64,000 nucleotides of DNA. Origin: JALYNX01 sp035292685. GTDB taxonomy: Bacteria; Actinomycetota; Acidimicrobiia; Spongiisociales; ZC4RG35. Made by a program: the position numbers and the translations under genes. Below the pieces are notes generated by a model. It ran no database searches. It worked only from the letters and a program-made list of their open reading frames with translations, and had not been told where the DNA came from. Below, piece after piece: positions 52,623 through 61,511 of the stretch (positions are counted from its first letter, which is position 1; every line of letters starts with the position of its first letter). The stretch covers positions 1-64,000 of the forward strand of contig DATDPP010000079.1 in NCBI GenBank assembly GCA_035292685.1, read 5' to 3'.

Positions 52623-53314
52623 CGCTGCCCGACTGGAACAACGTTCAGGTGAGGCAGGGCATTCAGCGGATGCTGGCGCTGCGATCCGTGCGCCTCGCCG
52701 GCGGTGAACGGGCGATCGGATGGAAGCTCGCGTTCGGCGCACCGTCATCGCTCGCTCGCTTCGGGCTTTCCGGGCCTTTGCTCGGGTTTCTCGCCGAAGC
52801 CACGACGTTCCCCCCCGGCAGCACGGTGTCATGTGTGGGATGGAGACGTCCGGTGGCAGAGCCTGAGATCGCGGTCCACATCGGCCGCGATGTCGAGCCT
52901 GGCTCCACCCGCGTGGCCGAGGCCATCGCCGGAGTCGGCGCCGCCATCGAGCTGGCCGATATCCACCCTCCTTCGGAAGACATCGAGGAGATCCTCGCCG
53001 GCAACATCTTTCATCGCGCCGTAATCCTTGGAGCTTCACACCCGGCGCGTGGCGGCGGGACCCGAGACGGCATGCTGGCCCGCGTCACCCAAGATGGGAT
53101 CGAAGTGGCCAATACCAGCGACCTCGAGAGGCTCACCGGCGACCTCATCGAGGTGGTTGGTCATGCGGGTTTGTTGCTCGCCGCTGCGGGTGAGCGGCTC
53201 CGGGCCGGGGAGGTGGTGATCACCGGCTCCATCGTCCCGCCGCTGGCCATCGAGCCGGGTCAGGAGGTCGTCTTCGAGTTGACACCGCTCCCGGCGATTT
53301 CGGTGCGGGTGTGA
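52619..53314 (+). CDS. 2-keto-4-pentenoate hydratase-like (FAH superfamily)
   Basis: 231-residue FAH-superfamily protein, somewhat shorter than MhpD-type hydratases. IGWKLAFGAPSS near 35, metal motif EPEIAVHIGRDV near 80, AIELADIHPP near 108, VVITGSIVPPLAIEPGQEV near the end. Likely hydrates or decarboxylates a 2-oxo-enoic acid. GTG overlaps the cupin stop; its own stop overlaps the next GTG. Confidence 0.82.
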   Translation: MTLPDWNNVQVRQGIQRMLALRSVRLAGGERAIGWKLAFGAPSSLARFGLSGPLLGFLAEATTFPPGSTVSCVGWRRPVAEPEIAVHIGRDVEPGSTRVAEAIAGVGAAIELADIHPPSEDIEEILAGNIFHRAVILGASHPARGGGTRDGMLARVTQDGIEVANTSDLERLTGDLIEVVGHAGLLLAAAGERLRAGEVVITGSIVPPLAIEPGQEVVFELTPLPAISVRV

Positions 53315-54462
53315 ACGGGGGAATGGTCGAACTCGGCTTTGCACCGTCGGAGGATCCCTTCGTCGTCCAACACGGAGGCTTCTACCGGCGCTGGTTCTCC
53401 ATGATCGAGGACATCGAGGAGCTACAGGCAGTCGTGGCCAGTCTGGAGGGGACCACCCAGGACCTTTGGGTGCCTGCCTGGCGGGAGGTCGGAGAACGAC
53501 ACGAGGCCGAGGGTGACCGCCTCGAAGCCCTGGGCGACGACAGCGGGGGGCGCCACAGCTATCTCCAGGCAAAGACCTATTACTCGATCGGGCGTTTCCC
53601 CGGTGAGATCACCCCCCTCAAACGGGAAGTGAGCGATGACTGTGCCCGCGCTTACCGCAAGGCCTGTCTCCACCTGGACCCCCCGCTAAAGGTCGTGGAG
53701 GTCCCCCATCAGGGAATGGTGGTCAGATCCCACTTCCGTGCCCCTCCGCAAGCGTCGCCAAGCAACCCGGTCCCTGCGGTGTTGATCATGTGTGGGGCGG
53801 ATGTCTTCAAGGAGGACCGGGGGTGGGCCGGGGAGATGGCCTTGGACGACGGGATGGCCTCCTTGGTGATGGACGGCCCGGGTACCGGAGAGAATCCGTT
53901 TCCTTGGGCACCGGAGTCGGTGTCGGCTTGGGAAGCCGCCCTCGACTGGATTGCGCAACAACCAGAGGTCGACGCGGAACGGGTCGGTGCCTTCGGCATA
54001 TCGCGGGGCGGTTACTCGGTCATGCAACTCGCCGGAGTTGCCCCAGAGAAAGTGAAGGCGGTGGTGGCCAACGCCGGGCACCCCTTCGGCTATCGAATGA
54101 CCGATTCCGAGCTCGAAGAATTCATCGAACACGCCAACCGCCGGGCCGCTTGGGCCTTCGGTGAACCGGGTGGGCCGCCGGCCTTCGCTCCGACCTCTAG
54201 AGAGAAGGAGGACGAGAACTTCGCTCGATGGGCGCTTTCAGAGCTGGGCATCCTGGACAACATCACGATGCCGGTGCTGATGATCAATGGGAAGCTCGAT
54301 CACCTGGCTCCGATCGGGAACATCTACTTCATGCTCGAGCATGGGCCACCCACCGGCAAGGAGGCCCGGGTCTATGCCGATGCCGGCCATTGCGCCTTCG
54401 AGTACTTCGACGACTGGGCACCTGCCACCTTCCGCTGGCTGGCCGAGAAGCTCACCCGCTGA
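53311..54462 (+). CDS. Alpha/beta hydrolase (FrsA/DUF1100- or pseudooxynicotine hydrolase-like)
   Basis: 383 residues with an N-terminal helical cap (1-130) and an alpha/beta hydrolase core. Triad: Ser in FGISRGGYSVM near 230, Asp in NGKLDHLAP near 332, His in AGHCAFEYF near 361. Similar in layout to C-C bond hydrolases of nicotine and polyketide-like degradation. Last gene of the co-directional run from 51327. Confidence 0.86.
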   Translation: MNGGMVELGFAPSEDPFVVQHGGFYRRWFSMIEDIEELQAVVASLEGTTQDLWVPAWREVGERHEAEGDRLEALGDDSGGRHSYLQAKTYYSIGRFPGEITPLKREVSDDCARAYRKACLHLDPPLKVVEVPHQGMVVRSHFRAPPQASPSNPVPAVLIMCGADVFKEDRGWAGEMALDDGMASLVMDGPGTGENPFPWAPESVSAWEAALDWIAQQPEVDAERVGAFGISRGGYSVMQLAGVAPEKVKAVVANAGHPFGYRMTDSELEEFIEHANRRAAWAFGEPGGPPAFAPTSREKEDENFARWALSELGILDNITMPVLMINGKLDHLAPIGNIYFMLEHGPPTGKEARVYADAGHCAFEYFDDWAPATFRWLAEKLTR

Positions 54463-54469
54463 CCCCACG

Positions 54470-54613
54470 TCAGGGGTCAGGCATCGAGTGGGCGGCGACG
54501 GCCGCGGGAAGCTCTCGGTCCGTAGGCGGCGAGAAGCTGACCAAGGCGTGGTCGGCTCCTGCGTCGCGATAGGCGCCGACCCTGTCCACCGTCTCCGACA
54601 GCCGTTCTCCGGG
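54470..54613 (-). pseudogene. C-terminal remnant of an LLM-type flavin oxidoreductase
   Basis: On the minus strand, after a stop at 54614-54616, the frame reads ERLSETVDRVGAYRDAGADH, then ALVSFSPPTDREL and ends at 54470. This resembles the C-terminal helix and barrel strand of luciferase-like oxidoreductases. No start and no barrel core remain. It lies just upstream in the gap between convergent genes. Confidence 0.5.
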
Positions 54614-54644
54614 TCAAAGTGCCCTTGATCCTCGTCCCAGGCCC

Positions 54645-56231
54645 TCATAACGAGCCCATGAGGTCGGCCGGATCGCGCCCCAGGTCCTGGAGGAGGACAA
54701 TCGCCGCGTTGCGGCCAGGGGCACCGGTGATCGATCCGCCAGGATGAGTCGTCCCTCCGGTTTGGTAAAGGCCCGGGATTGGCATCCGGTGCTGTGCCCA
54801 ACCGGGAGCCGGGCGCTGGGCGCCAACGAAGGCTATTCGACGATCCCCCCCGTGGGGCGCACCGTTGACCATGTGCCGGTTTCCTCTCTCGATGTCGAGG
54901 GGAGACTTGACCAGACGGCCCTCGATGACCTCATCTGAGAAGTTGGGGGCGAATCTCTGGACCTGGGCCAATAACCGGTCGGCGTGTGCCTCCTTGATCT
55001 CGTCCCAATGGGCCGGTCCACCGTCAGGGTGGTCGTAACAGTTGAAAGTCACGATCTTCACGGTGTGCCTGCCCTCCGGTGTGCGGCCGGCGTCGGCCAA
55101 GGTGGGCGTTGCCACCAGGACGAATCCCGGGTCCTCGACGAATCTGCCGTCCGAGACCTCGCGCCCAGCGCGTACCTGGTCATCCAGCCATCCGGCGAGA
55201 CCGGCGGATACCGCGGAACGGCCGCCGTCCGACGTGGTGAAGATCGGTGGGGCGGTAGCCGCGAAGTAGCAGGCGAAGAAAGGGACGCCGGGGTCATATG
55301 TCTCGACCCCGTATACGAAGTCCTCGCCCCAGGCATCGGACGGGGCCATGTCGACGAGATGCTTGACGTGAATCGTGGACACGACGGCGTGCCGTGCCCG
55401 ATATTCCTCGCCGGCCTCGGTGCGAACCCCGACGCACCGACCATTCTCAAGTACCAGATCCTTCACCGGCTCGTCGCAGCGGATGGTGGCGCCGTGGTCG
55501 TCGAGGAACCCCACGAGAGCATCGATGAGACGGCCAGAGCCGCCCACCGGCAGCGACCAACTTCGCGCCTGCCGGCCACTCACGATCTGGTAGGCGAGCA
55601 GACCGGTTCCTGCCCCGTCGATGGGGACCGCGGTCTGTGACGCCATCCATCCCATGAAGGCGCGGACATGGGCATCGTCGAACTCCTTACGGATCACGTC
55701 GGTTGCGCTCAGGACCATTCGCCGCATCCATACCCCGCGGCGGGGATGACCTGCCAGCGCTTCCTCGGCGCTCGGCCCATGGCCGACAGGGCGAAAGCGC
55801 GTCGCCCCCACAATCGATTTGACCTCGTCGTACTCGGAAAGAAGCTGCCTGTAGGAGACGGCGTCTTTATCCGAAAACCGGGCGATCTCCTCGCAGGTAC
55901 GGTCTAGGTCAAGCCACATCGTGAGAGACTCCCCATCGGGAAAGGCCACATGAGCGACCGGATCGGGATCGACATACGAAAGCCCATACTGCGACACGAG
56001 GCCTAACTCGTCGTCGCGGATCAGTGGGTTGGCTTGGAGAAGCGTGTGACCGGTGGAGCAAGTGTCGAATCTATACCCGGGGAGCAACAGCTCCTCGGTG
56101 ATCGCTCCTCCACCGGGAACCGACCTGGCTTCAAGGATGATGCATTCGTACCCGGCCTTGGCGAGATACGCCGCCGTGACAAGGCTGTTATGTCCTCCTC
56201 CGGCAACAACAACGTCGGTTGTCGTCGTCAT
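54645..56231 (-). CDS. NAD(P)/FAD-dependent oxidoreductase (phytoene dehydrogenase-like)
   Basis: 528-residue flavoprotein. FAD-binding motif VVVAGGGHNSLVTAAYLAKA at residues 8-27 and EARSVPGGGAITEELL, substrate domain in the middle, and C-terminal FAD loop IPGLYQTGGTTHPGGSI near 495. Relatives oxidise carotenoids, amines or unknown compounds. ATG 56231 is 4 bases after the alcohol dehydrogenase stop. A broken relative is at 49579. Confidence 0.9.
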   Translation of the reverse strand: MTTTTDVVVAGGGHNSLVTAAYLAKAGYECIILEARSVPGGGAITEELLLPGYRFDTCSTGHTLLQANPLIRDDELGLVSQYGLSYVDPDPVAHVAFPDGESLTMWLDLDRTCEEIARFSDKDAVSYRQLLSEYDEVKSIVGATRFRPVGHGPSAEEALAGHPRRGVWMRRMVLSATDVIRKEFDDAHVRAFMGWMASQTAVPIDGAGTGLLAYQIVSGRQARSWSLPVGGSGRLIDALVGFLDDHGATIRCDEPVKDLVLENGRCVGVRTEAGEEYRARHAVVSTIHVKHLVDMAPSDAWGEDFVYGVETYDPGVPFFACYFAATAPPIFTTSDGGRSAVSAGLAGWLDDQVRAGREVSDGRFVEDPGFVLVATPTLADAGRTPEGRHTVKIVTFNCYDHPDGGPAHWDEIKEAHADRLLAQVQRFAPNFSDEVIEGRLVKSPLDIERGNRHMVNGAPHGGDRRIAFVGAQRPAPGWAQHRMPIPGLYQTGGTTHPGGSITGAPGRNAAIVLLQDLGRDPADLMGSL

Positions 56232-56235
56232 CCCT

Positions 56236-57237
56236 TTACGCCACCCTCATCAGGACCTTCATGGAAGCCGGGTCGTGGACCAACTCGAAGGCCTTTGCCG
56301 CCTCCTCCAACTCGAGCACATGGGTCACGATCGGTTCCAGGCTGAGTGCTCCCCGGGCGGCGAGGGCAACACCGTCTGCATAGTCGCCAACCACCGCGGC
56401 GCGAGGGTTGTAAAGAGTGAGCTCCTTGTGATAGAGGTGGTAGTAGGGAAGACCCCGATTCCCGGAGGTGAGGGTGCCATAGACCAGGACTTCGCCACCA
56501 ATCGCAGCCAACTCGATCGACTCGGCGAGGGTGGCCTCGGTGCCTACCGCCTCGACGACCAGGTCGGGCCCGCGCCCCTCGGTCAGGTCGTCCAACACCT
56601 GTCTGACTTCGGCAGGAGCCACCGCGGACACTGCGCCACACTCCAGGGCAAGCCGGCGTTTCCACTCGGAGCGGGTGGTGCCGATGACCGTCACGCCCTC
56701 GAGCGTGAGTAACTGGGTGATCAATTGGCCGGCGACCCCGAGACCGATCACGATGGCCACCTGACCCGGAAACGAGTGAACGGTTTTCACTGCGTGGATG
56801 CAGGTGCCCAGGACTTGGAGCACCCCTGACGCCCGGTCCGACACGATGTCCGGCACCGCGACCACGCGGTTGACGGGAACGGTCGCATACTCGGTGAACA
56901 CCCCGTCGACATCCCGGCCCATGAGACCACCGTTGCGACAAATGTTGAATCTCCCCGCTCGACACAGGTCACACCAACCACAGGCCACTCCGGGATCAAC
57001 CAACACCCGGGTGCCGATCGCGTAGGGCGAGCCCGACGGCGCCGAGACGATCTCGCCCACCATCTCATGACCCATGATCCGCGGGTAGTCGACCGGGATC
57101 TTCCCGGCCAGGATCTTGACGTCGGTGCCACAGATCCCAACCTGGTGCGCACGGACCAGTAATCCCGGGTCGTCGTTGGGCTCGGGGACGTCCGTCACCT
57201 CGATGCCGCCCGGCCCGACGACTCTCACAGCTCTCAC
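56236..57237 (-). CDS. Zinc-dependent alcohol dehydrogenase (MDR family)
   Basis: 333-residue medium-chain dehydrogenase. Catalytic zinc ligands Cys in GICGTDVKI near 37 and His-Glu in GHEMVG near 58; structural zinc Cys cluster CGWCDLCRAGRFNIC near 85-99; NAD motif VIGLGVAGQL near 170. GTG 57237 follows AGGAGAG. Resembles threonine/sorbitol dehydrogenases. Oxidises a secondary alcohol. Divergent from the GntR gene. Confidence 0.9.
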   Translation of the reverse strand: MRAVRVVGPGGIEVTDVPEPNDDPGLLVRAHQVGICGTDVKILAGKIPVDYPRIMGHEMVGEIVSAPSGSPYAIGTRVLVDPGVACGWCDLCRAGRFNICRNGGLMGRDVDGVFTEYATVPVNRVVAVPDIVSDRASGVLQVLGTCIHAVKTVHSFPGQVAIVIGLGVAGQLITQLLTLEGVTVIGTTRSEWKRRLALECGAVSAVAPAEVRQVLDDLTEGRGPDLVVEAVGTEATLAESIELAAIGGEVLVYGTLTSGNRGLPYYHLYHKELTLYNPRAAVVGDYADGVALAARGALSLEPIVTHVLELEEAAKAFELVHDPASMKVLMRVA

Positions 57238-57308
57238 GTCTCTCCTGGGTAGGGAAAGCGGATGGTAAATCACCCGAAGGGGGTAGAAACGAGCAGCCTT
57301 CGTCGACC

Positions 57309-57314
57309 TAAGAT
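57309..57314 (+). promoter_or_regulatory. Leaderless -10 box for the second GntR gene
   Basis: TAAGAT ends 7 bases before ATG 57322. No ribosome site is seen, so the transcript should start at or next to the ATG. A clear -35 box was not found. Confidence 0.45.
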
Positions 57315-57321
57315 GCGACGG

Positions 57322-58002
57322 ATGGAGCAGACCCCAGAGCTGAAGATCTCCCCTCCCGAAGGCGGCTTTGCGGCCACCCGTCAGACGACACACGAATACG
57401 TGCGCGGGGTGCTTCGTCGGGCGATCCTGAACGGTGAGCTGGCGAGTGGCAGTCGTTTGGTCCAGGCGGAGTTGGCGGCAATGTTGGAGGTCAGCACCAC
57501 ACCGGTACGCGAGGCTCTCCGCGACCTCGCCACAGAAGGACTGGTCCAGTTCGACCCCCATCGGGGTGCGATCGTGTCCGAGCTCAGCTCCGAGGATGTA
57601 CACGACATTTACGCGATCCGGACCGTGCTCGAGCCGTTGGCGATGCGTCAGGCAGTTTCCAAGGTGAGTGACACCTTGTTGGAGCGATTGCGCCGGCTAC
57701 ATCAGCGGATGCTCGACGAGCCTTATTCCGTAGAGTGGGTGGACCGCAATCGGGTGTTCCACATGGCGATCTACGAAACAGCTGCCTCGCCGCGGCTGGC
57801 CGGCATCATCCGAAACCTCCAGGACGCGTCGGTGATGTACATCGGGGCATCCCTCACGAGCAACCCAGAACTGCGGGCGGAGGCGAACCACGGCCATGCC
57901 GAGATACTCGATGCCTTGGAGCATCGCGATGCCGAAGCCGCGGTAAAGGCGTTGACGGAGCACCTCAAGACCTCGATCACGGCCTACGACAACTCTCACT
58001 GA
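57322..58002 (+). CDS. GntR family transcriptional regulator (FCD domain), second copy
   Basis: 226 residues. Winged helix at 20-85 (TTHEYVRGVLRRAILNGEL, AAMLEVSTTPVREALRDLATEGL), FCD ligand domain after 95 (DIYAIRTVLEPLAMR; FHMAIYETAASPR). Paralog of 25104-25778 with similar recognition-helix text (EVSTTPVREALRDL against DVSTTPVREALREL), so both may read similar DNA. ATG 57322 chosen for the leaderless promoter; ATG 57313 is also in frame. Confidence 0.9.
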   Translation: MEQTPELKISPPEGGFAATRQTTHEYVRGVLRRAILNGELASGSRLVQAELAAMLEVSTTPVREALRDLATEGLVQFDPHRGAIVSELSSEDVHDIYAIRTVLEPLAMRQAVSKVSDTLLERLRRLHQRMLDEPYSVEWVDRNRVFHMAIYETAASPRLAGIIRNLQDASVMYIGASLTSNPELRAEANHGHAEILDALEHRDAEAAVKALTEHLKTSITAYDNSH

Positions 58003-58011
58003 GCAAGTCCG

Positions 58012-58992
58012 TCAGCCAACGCCGCTCTCGACAACCGGAGGCCCGAATCCCTCCTTGCCCTTCTCGGCGAGGAGGTTGATGGCTACGCCGATCACCACCA
58101 GCACCAAGCCGATGGCGAGGGACACCGTTATCTGCTCACCGAGCAGGATCGCAGAGGAGACCACCCCGACCACCGGAACCGCCATGAGGGTCAGATTCGT
58201 CGAGACTGCCGACAGATTCCGCAGAATCACGATCTGGGCCCAGAATGCGATCCCCGTGGCAAGGACCCCCTGGTAGAGGACGACCAATATCAGTTGCGGC
58301 GTCCAATGGATCGCCGGGACACCCTCAACGGCCAAGCCCAGGACGACGAGGAGGGCGGTGGCTCCGATCAACTGCCACGGGATGGCTTCGAGGGGGGTGA
58401 TAGCCCAGCGATGACGCCTGATGTGCACCGAAGTCGCGGCGTTGGTGATCGCGGCGAGTATCAGGAGCCCGTGGCCGAGAGCCACCCCCCGGTTGTCCCA
58501 GTCGAAACTCCACGGCTCGAAAACCACGATGACCCCGGCGATGCCGAGAAGGAGGCCAACCCATCTCCGCCCGCTCATCCGCTCGCCGAGGAAGATGGCA
58601 GCTATCGGAACCGTCCACAAACTCGTGGTCCACACCACTACCGACGACCTGCCGGGTGGCACCAGTTGGAGCGCGGTGAAGACGAGGACGAAAACAGCGG
58701 CAAGGCGAAATACCGCCAGGGAAATCAATATCGGGAGGTCGGCGCGCAGCGGCAAGGCAAGCTTGCCTCTCACCACACCGATGGTGATCACCACGATCGC
58801 CGCGCCAGCCACTCTGAAGGCCCCCATCCAAAGAGGTGTGATCGCCTGGATGCCAGTGGCCATCACGGGCCAGTTGAGACCAAGCACGAGAACGACTGTC
58901 ACCAGGAGGGTGTAGATGCCCAGCCGGGTCGGCCGGCCTTCTCCGTGTGCTCGACCACGGGACCAAAAGAGATCCTTGACCGGGCGGCTCAT
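58012..58992 (-). CDS. EamA/DMT-family transporter
   Basis: 326-residue inner-membrane carrier with about ten helices in two EamA repeats (first from YTLLVTVVLVLGLNWPVMATG; second from LILAAITNAATSVHI and WQLIGATALLVVLGLA). Typical of amino-acid and metabolite exporters. Converges with the GntR gene across 9 bases. Confidence 0.88.
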   Translation of the reverse strand: MSRPVKDLFWSRGRAHGEGRPTRLGIYTLLVTVVLVLGLNWPVMATGIQAITPLWMGAFRVAGAAIVVITIGVVRGKLALPLRADLPILISLAVFRLAAVFVLVFTALQLVPPGRSSVVVWTTSLWTVPIAAIFLGERMSGRRWVGLLLGIAGVIVVFEPWSFDWDNRGVALGHGLLILAAITNAATSVHIRRHRWAITPLEAIPWQLIGATALLVVLGLAVEGVPAIHWTPQLILVVLYQGVLATGIAFWAQIVILRNLSAVSTNLTLMAVPVVGVVSSAILLGEQITVSLAIGLVLVVIGVAINLLAEKGKEGFGPPVVESGVG

Positions 58993-59060
58993 GTCAGATA
59001 TCCCGCAGGACGCGGTCCGGTTAGGGTGCCCGCAGCCAACCGACGGAGGCGACCGTCACG

Positions 59061-60059
59061 ATGAAGACGATCGATATCCATTGCCATATGTCGACACCGG
59101 CGAGCCGCGTCCCGGTCGCGATGCACAGACGGCCCCGAGACGAGCCGTACGACTACTTCATGGGCGAGGATTCCAGGGCCCACAACGCGGTGATGTACCC
59201 CGCCATTGCGGAGTCCCTGACCAACCCGGCCGCCCGTATTGAGCACATGGACAGGATGGGAATCGACCTCCAGGGCCTGGCAACCTTCGTTTCGGAGTAC
59301 TCCTACTGGGCCCCCGCACGAGCCGGGGCGGAGTCGTCGCGGATCCAGAACGACAACCTGGCGGCGACGGTGGCCGCCAACTCCGATCGGTTCGTAGGGA
59401 TGGGGGCCACGGTTCCCATGCAGGACATCGACCTCGCCATAGCCGAGATGGATCGCGCCATCGACGACCTGGGGTTCAAGGGTCTCCAGATTGGAGGGAC
59501 CATCAACGGGCGCAACCTCGACGAGCCGCGATTCCGACCATTCTGGGCAGCGGTGGAGGCCAAAGGCATACCTGTGATCCTCCACCCCAGCGGCTATACG
59601 GAAGGCCACAGATTCGGTGACTACTTCCTCACCAACTGCATCGGGAACCCCCTGGAGACGATGGTGGCTGCGACCCGCATGATCTTCAGCGGCCTGTTCG
59701 AGGAGCACCCGGGCATCAAGTTGGTCTTGCTCCATGGAGGGGGATACCTGCCCTTCTACAGCGCCCGCGCCGATCACACATGGGAGGTCAGGCCCGAGAC
59801 CCGGATTCATATCCCCGACCACAACCCCAGCCATTACATGCGAGGCCTGTTCTACGACACGATGGTGTTCCAACCTCTCTATCTGAGGCATTTGATCGAA
59901 GTGGTCGGAGTGGATCGGGTGATGCTGGGAACCGATTTTCCCTTCGATATGAGCGAAGTAGATCCTCGTGGCCTGATCGCCGCTACCGACGGGATCACCG
60001 ACGAGGACCGAGCCGAGATATCCGGGGGGAACGCGGCTCGCCTGTTCGGGATCTCTTGA
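59061..60059 (+). CDS. Metal-dependent amidohydrolase/decarboxylase (ACMSD-like)
   Basis: 332-residue ACMSD-branch enzyme. Ligands: IDIHCHMSTP near residue 6, VILHPSGYTEG, VLLHGGGYLPF, GTDFPFDMSE. Paralog of the enzymes at 21831, 27542 and 28673. It stands alone between the EamA and MFS genes and carries no copy of the shared element upstream, unlike most paralogs. Confidence 0.86.
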   Translation: MKTIDIHCHMSTPASRVPVAMHRRPRDEPYDYFMGEDSRAHNAVMYPAIAESLTNPAARIEHMDRMGIDLQGLATFVSEYSYWAPARAGAESSRIQNDNLAATVAANSDRFVGMGATVPMQDIDLAIAEMDRAIDDLGFKGLQIGGTINGRNLDEPRFRPFWAAVEAKGIPVILHPSGYTEGHRFGDYFLTNCIGNPLETMVAATRMIFSGLFEEHPGIKLVLLHGGGYLPFYSARADHTWEVRPETRIHIPDHNPSHYMRGLFYDTMVFQPLYLRHLIEVVGVDRVMLGTDFPFDMSEVDPRGLIAATDGITDEDRAEISGGNAARLFGIS

Positions 60060-60116
60060 GCTAAACAGTCTCATCGGCACCGCCTCGCCGACCAGGCCCG
60101 AGCACATCGCCGAGAT

Positions 60117-61460
60117 TCATGCCTCCTCCGGGGGAACCCAGTCGGGAGTGGGCGTGTCATACGAGTGGGGCTCGTAGCGGTAGCCGACGAATTGGGGCGC
60201 CCATCGCCCCAGAAGCAGGGCGCCACCAATGCAGGCGAGACCACCCGACACCACGGAGAACCGAATCGAAGTCAACGCCGCCACGACGCCCGCCTCCAGA
60301 TCTCCCAGCCGGGGGCCACCCGCTACCACCGCCATGTGGATCGAGGAGAGACGCCCCCGAAGCTCGTCAGGCGCGGCCAGTTGGACGATTGTCCCCCGGA
60401 AGATCGCCGACACCACATCGGCCGCCCCGGCAATCGCCAGCAGCGCCAGGGCCAGTCCGAGAAACTCGGTCAGCCCGAAGATCGCGATTGCGATTCCCCA
60501 TATGATCACGGCGACCATGACGGCATAGCCCTGCCGCCGCACCACCGACACCCACCCGGAGGTAAGGGCCGCGAGCAGGGCACCGGCGCCTGGGGCGGCG
60601 AAGAGGAGACCAACGGTGAAGGCGTCGCCGCCGAACACCGTGGTTCCCATCGCCGGGAAGAGGGCAGTGGGCATGCCGAAGACCATGGCATTGAGGTCGA
60701 TGAGGAATGTGGCCTGGAGCAGCCGGCGCCCCTTGAGATAGCGAAGACCCTCGGTGATCGACGAAAGCTCGAATTTGCGGCCGCCACCCACGGGAGGTTG
60801 ATCGGGGATGCGCCGGATCACCAGCGCCGCGGCGATGAAGGCGACGACCTCGATCCCATAGCTGAACGCCAGACCCACGGTCGCAATGAGGAGCCCTCCG
60901 AGTGCGGGGAACACCGCCCTGGCAACGTTGACCAGCGTTTGGTTGAGAGCCATGGCCGATGGAAGCAAACTCCTGCCCACCAAACCGGGGACAATCGAAG
61001 CGCGGGTCGGAGAGTCGATGGCAGACACCCCGGCGTTGACAGCACTGAGGACGAACAGAGGCCAGATGAGGGGTTGATCGGCGATCGAGTTCCACAAGAG
61101 CCCAGCGGCGGTGCCAGCGAGCACCAGTTGGGTGAGGATCAGCAGCCGGCGCCGGTTCACCGCGTCGGCGAGCGCCCCTCCCACGAGGGCAACCGCCAAC
61201 AATGGGACGAGTTGCGCCAGCCCGAGAAGACCGACAGCCAGCGTGGAGCCTGTGAGCTGGTAGACCTGGAATGGAACAGCCACCACCGTGAGCTGTCGCC
61301 CGGCCTGGGCCAGGAACATCCCGAGGAACAACCACCTATAGCCGGGCACCTGTCGCAGTGGCGTGGTATCCACCACCGCCAGACGGCCAAACCGCCGTAG
61401 ACGATCCTTCAATTGATCACCCTTCCCTGGCCTCGCCCGCGTGACCTTCCGGGGAATCAC
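60117..61460 (-). CDS. MFS transporter (EntS-like)
   Basis: 447-residue major facilitator exporter similar to EntS-type siderophore exporters. GYRWLFLGMFLAQAGRQ first helix near 40, GGALADAVNRRRLLI loop near 95, VSAIDSPTRASIVPGLVG near 145, and a hydrophilic tail. The GTG at 61460 overlaps a palindrome; a TTG further in, before KDRLRRFGR, with GGAAGGG upstream, is an alternative start. Confidence 0.85.
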   Translation of the reverse strand: MIPRKVTRARPGKGDQLKDRLRRFGRLAVVDTTPLRQVPGYRWLFLGMFLAQAGRQLTVVAVPFQVYQLTGSTLAVGLLGLAQLVPLLAVALVGGALADAVNRRRLLILTQLVLAGTAAGLLWNSIADQPLIWPLFVLSAVNAGVSAIDSPTRASIVPGLVGRSLLPSAMALNQTLVNVARAVFPALGGLLIATVGLAFSYGIEVVAFIAAALVIRRIPDQPPVGGGRKFELSSITEGLRYLKGRRLLQATFLIDLNAMVFGMPTALFPAMGTTVFGGDAFTVGLLFAAPGAGALLAALTSGWVSVVRRQGYAVMVAVIIWGIAIAIFGLTEFLGLALALLAIAGAADVVSAIFRGTIVQLAAPDELRGRLSSIHMAVVAGGPRLGDLEAGVVAALTSIRFSVVSGGLACIGGALLLGRWAPQFVGYRYEPHSYDTPTPDWVPPEEA

Positions 61461-61478
61461 TCGATCAAGTGATCCCCC
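61451..61478. promoter_or_regulatory. Palindrome overlapping the MFS start
   Basis: ATCACT at 61455-61460 and AGTGAT at 61467-61472 form perfect arms around CGATCA, flanked by G and C runs. It could be an operator for the MFS gene or a hairpin that hides its GTG start. Confidence 0.4.
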
Positions 61479-61511
61479 ACGGCGGGAAGCTGACCCTCTT
61501 GGCCGTCCATT

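Noticed and set aside
60060..60116. Hairpin TCGGC...GCCGA between the amidohydrolase and MFS genes
   Set aside because: Only five pairs with an eight-base loop and no T run; too weak to call a terminator.
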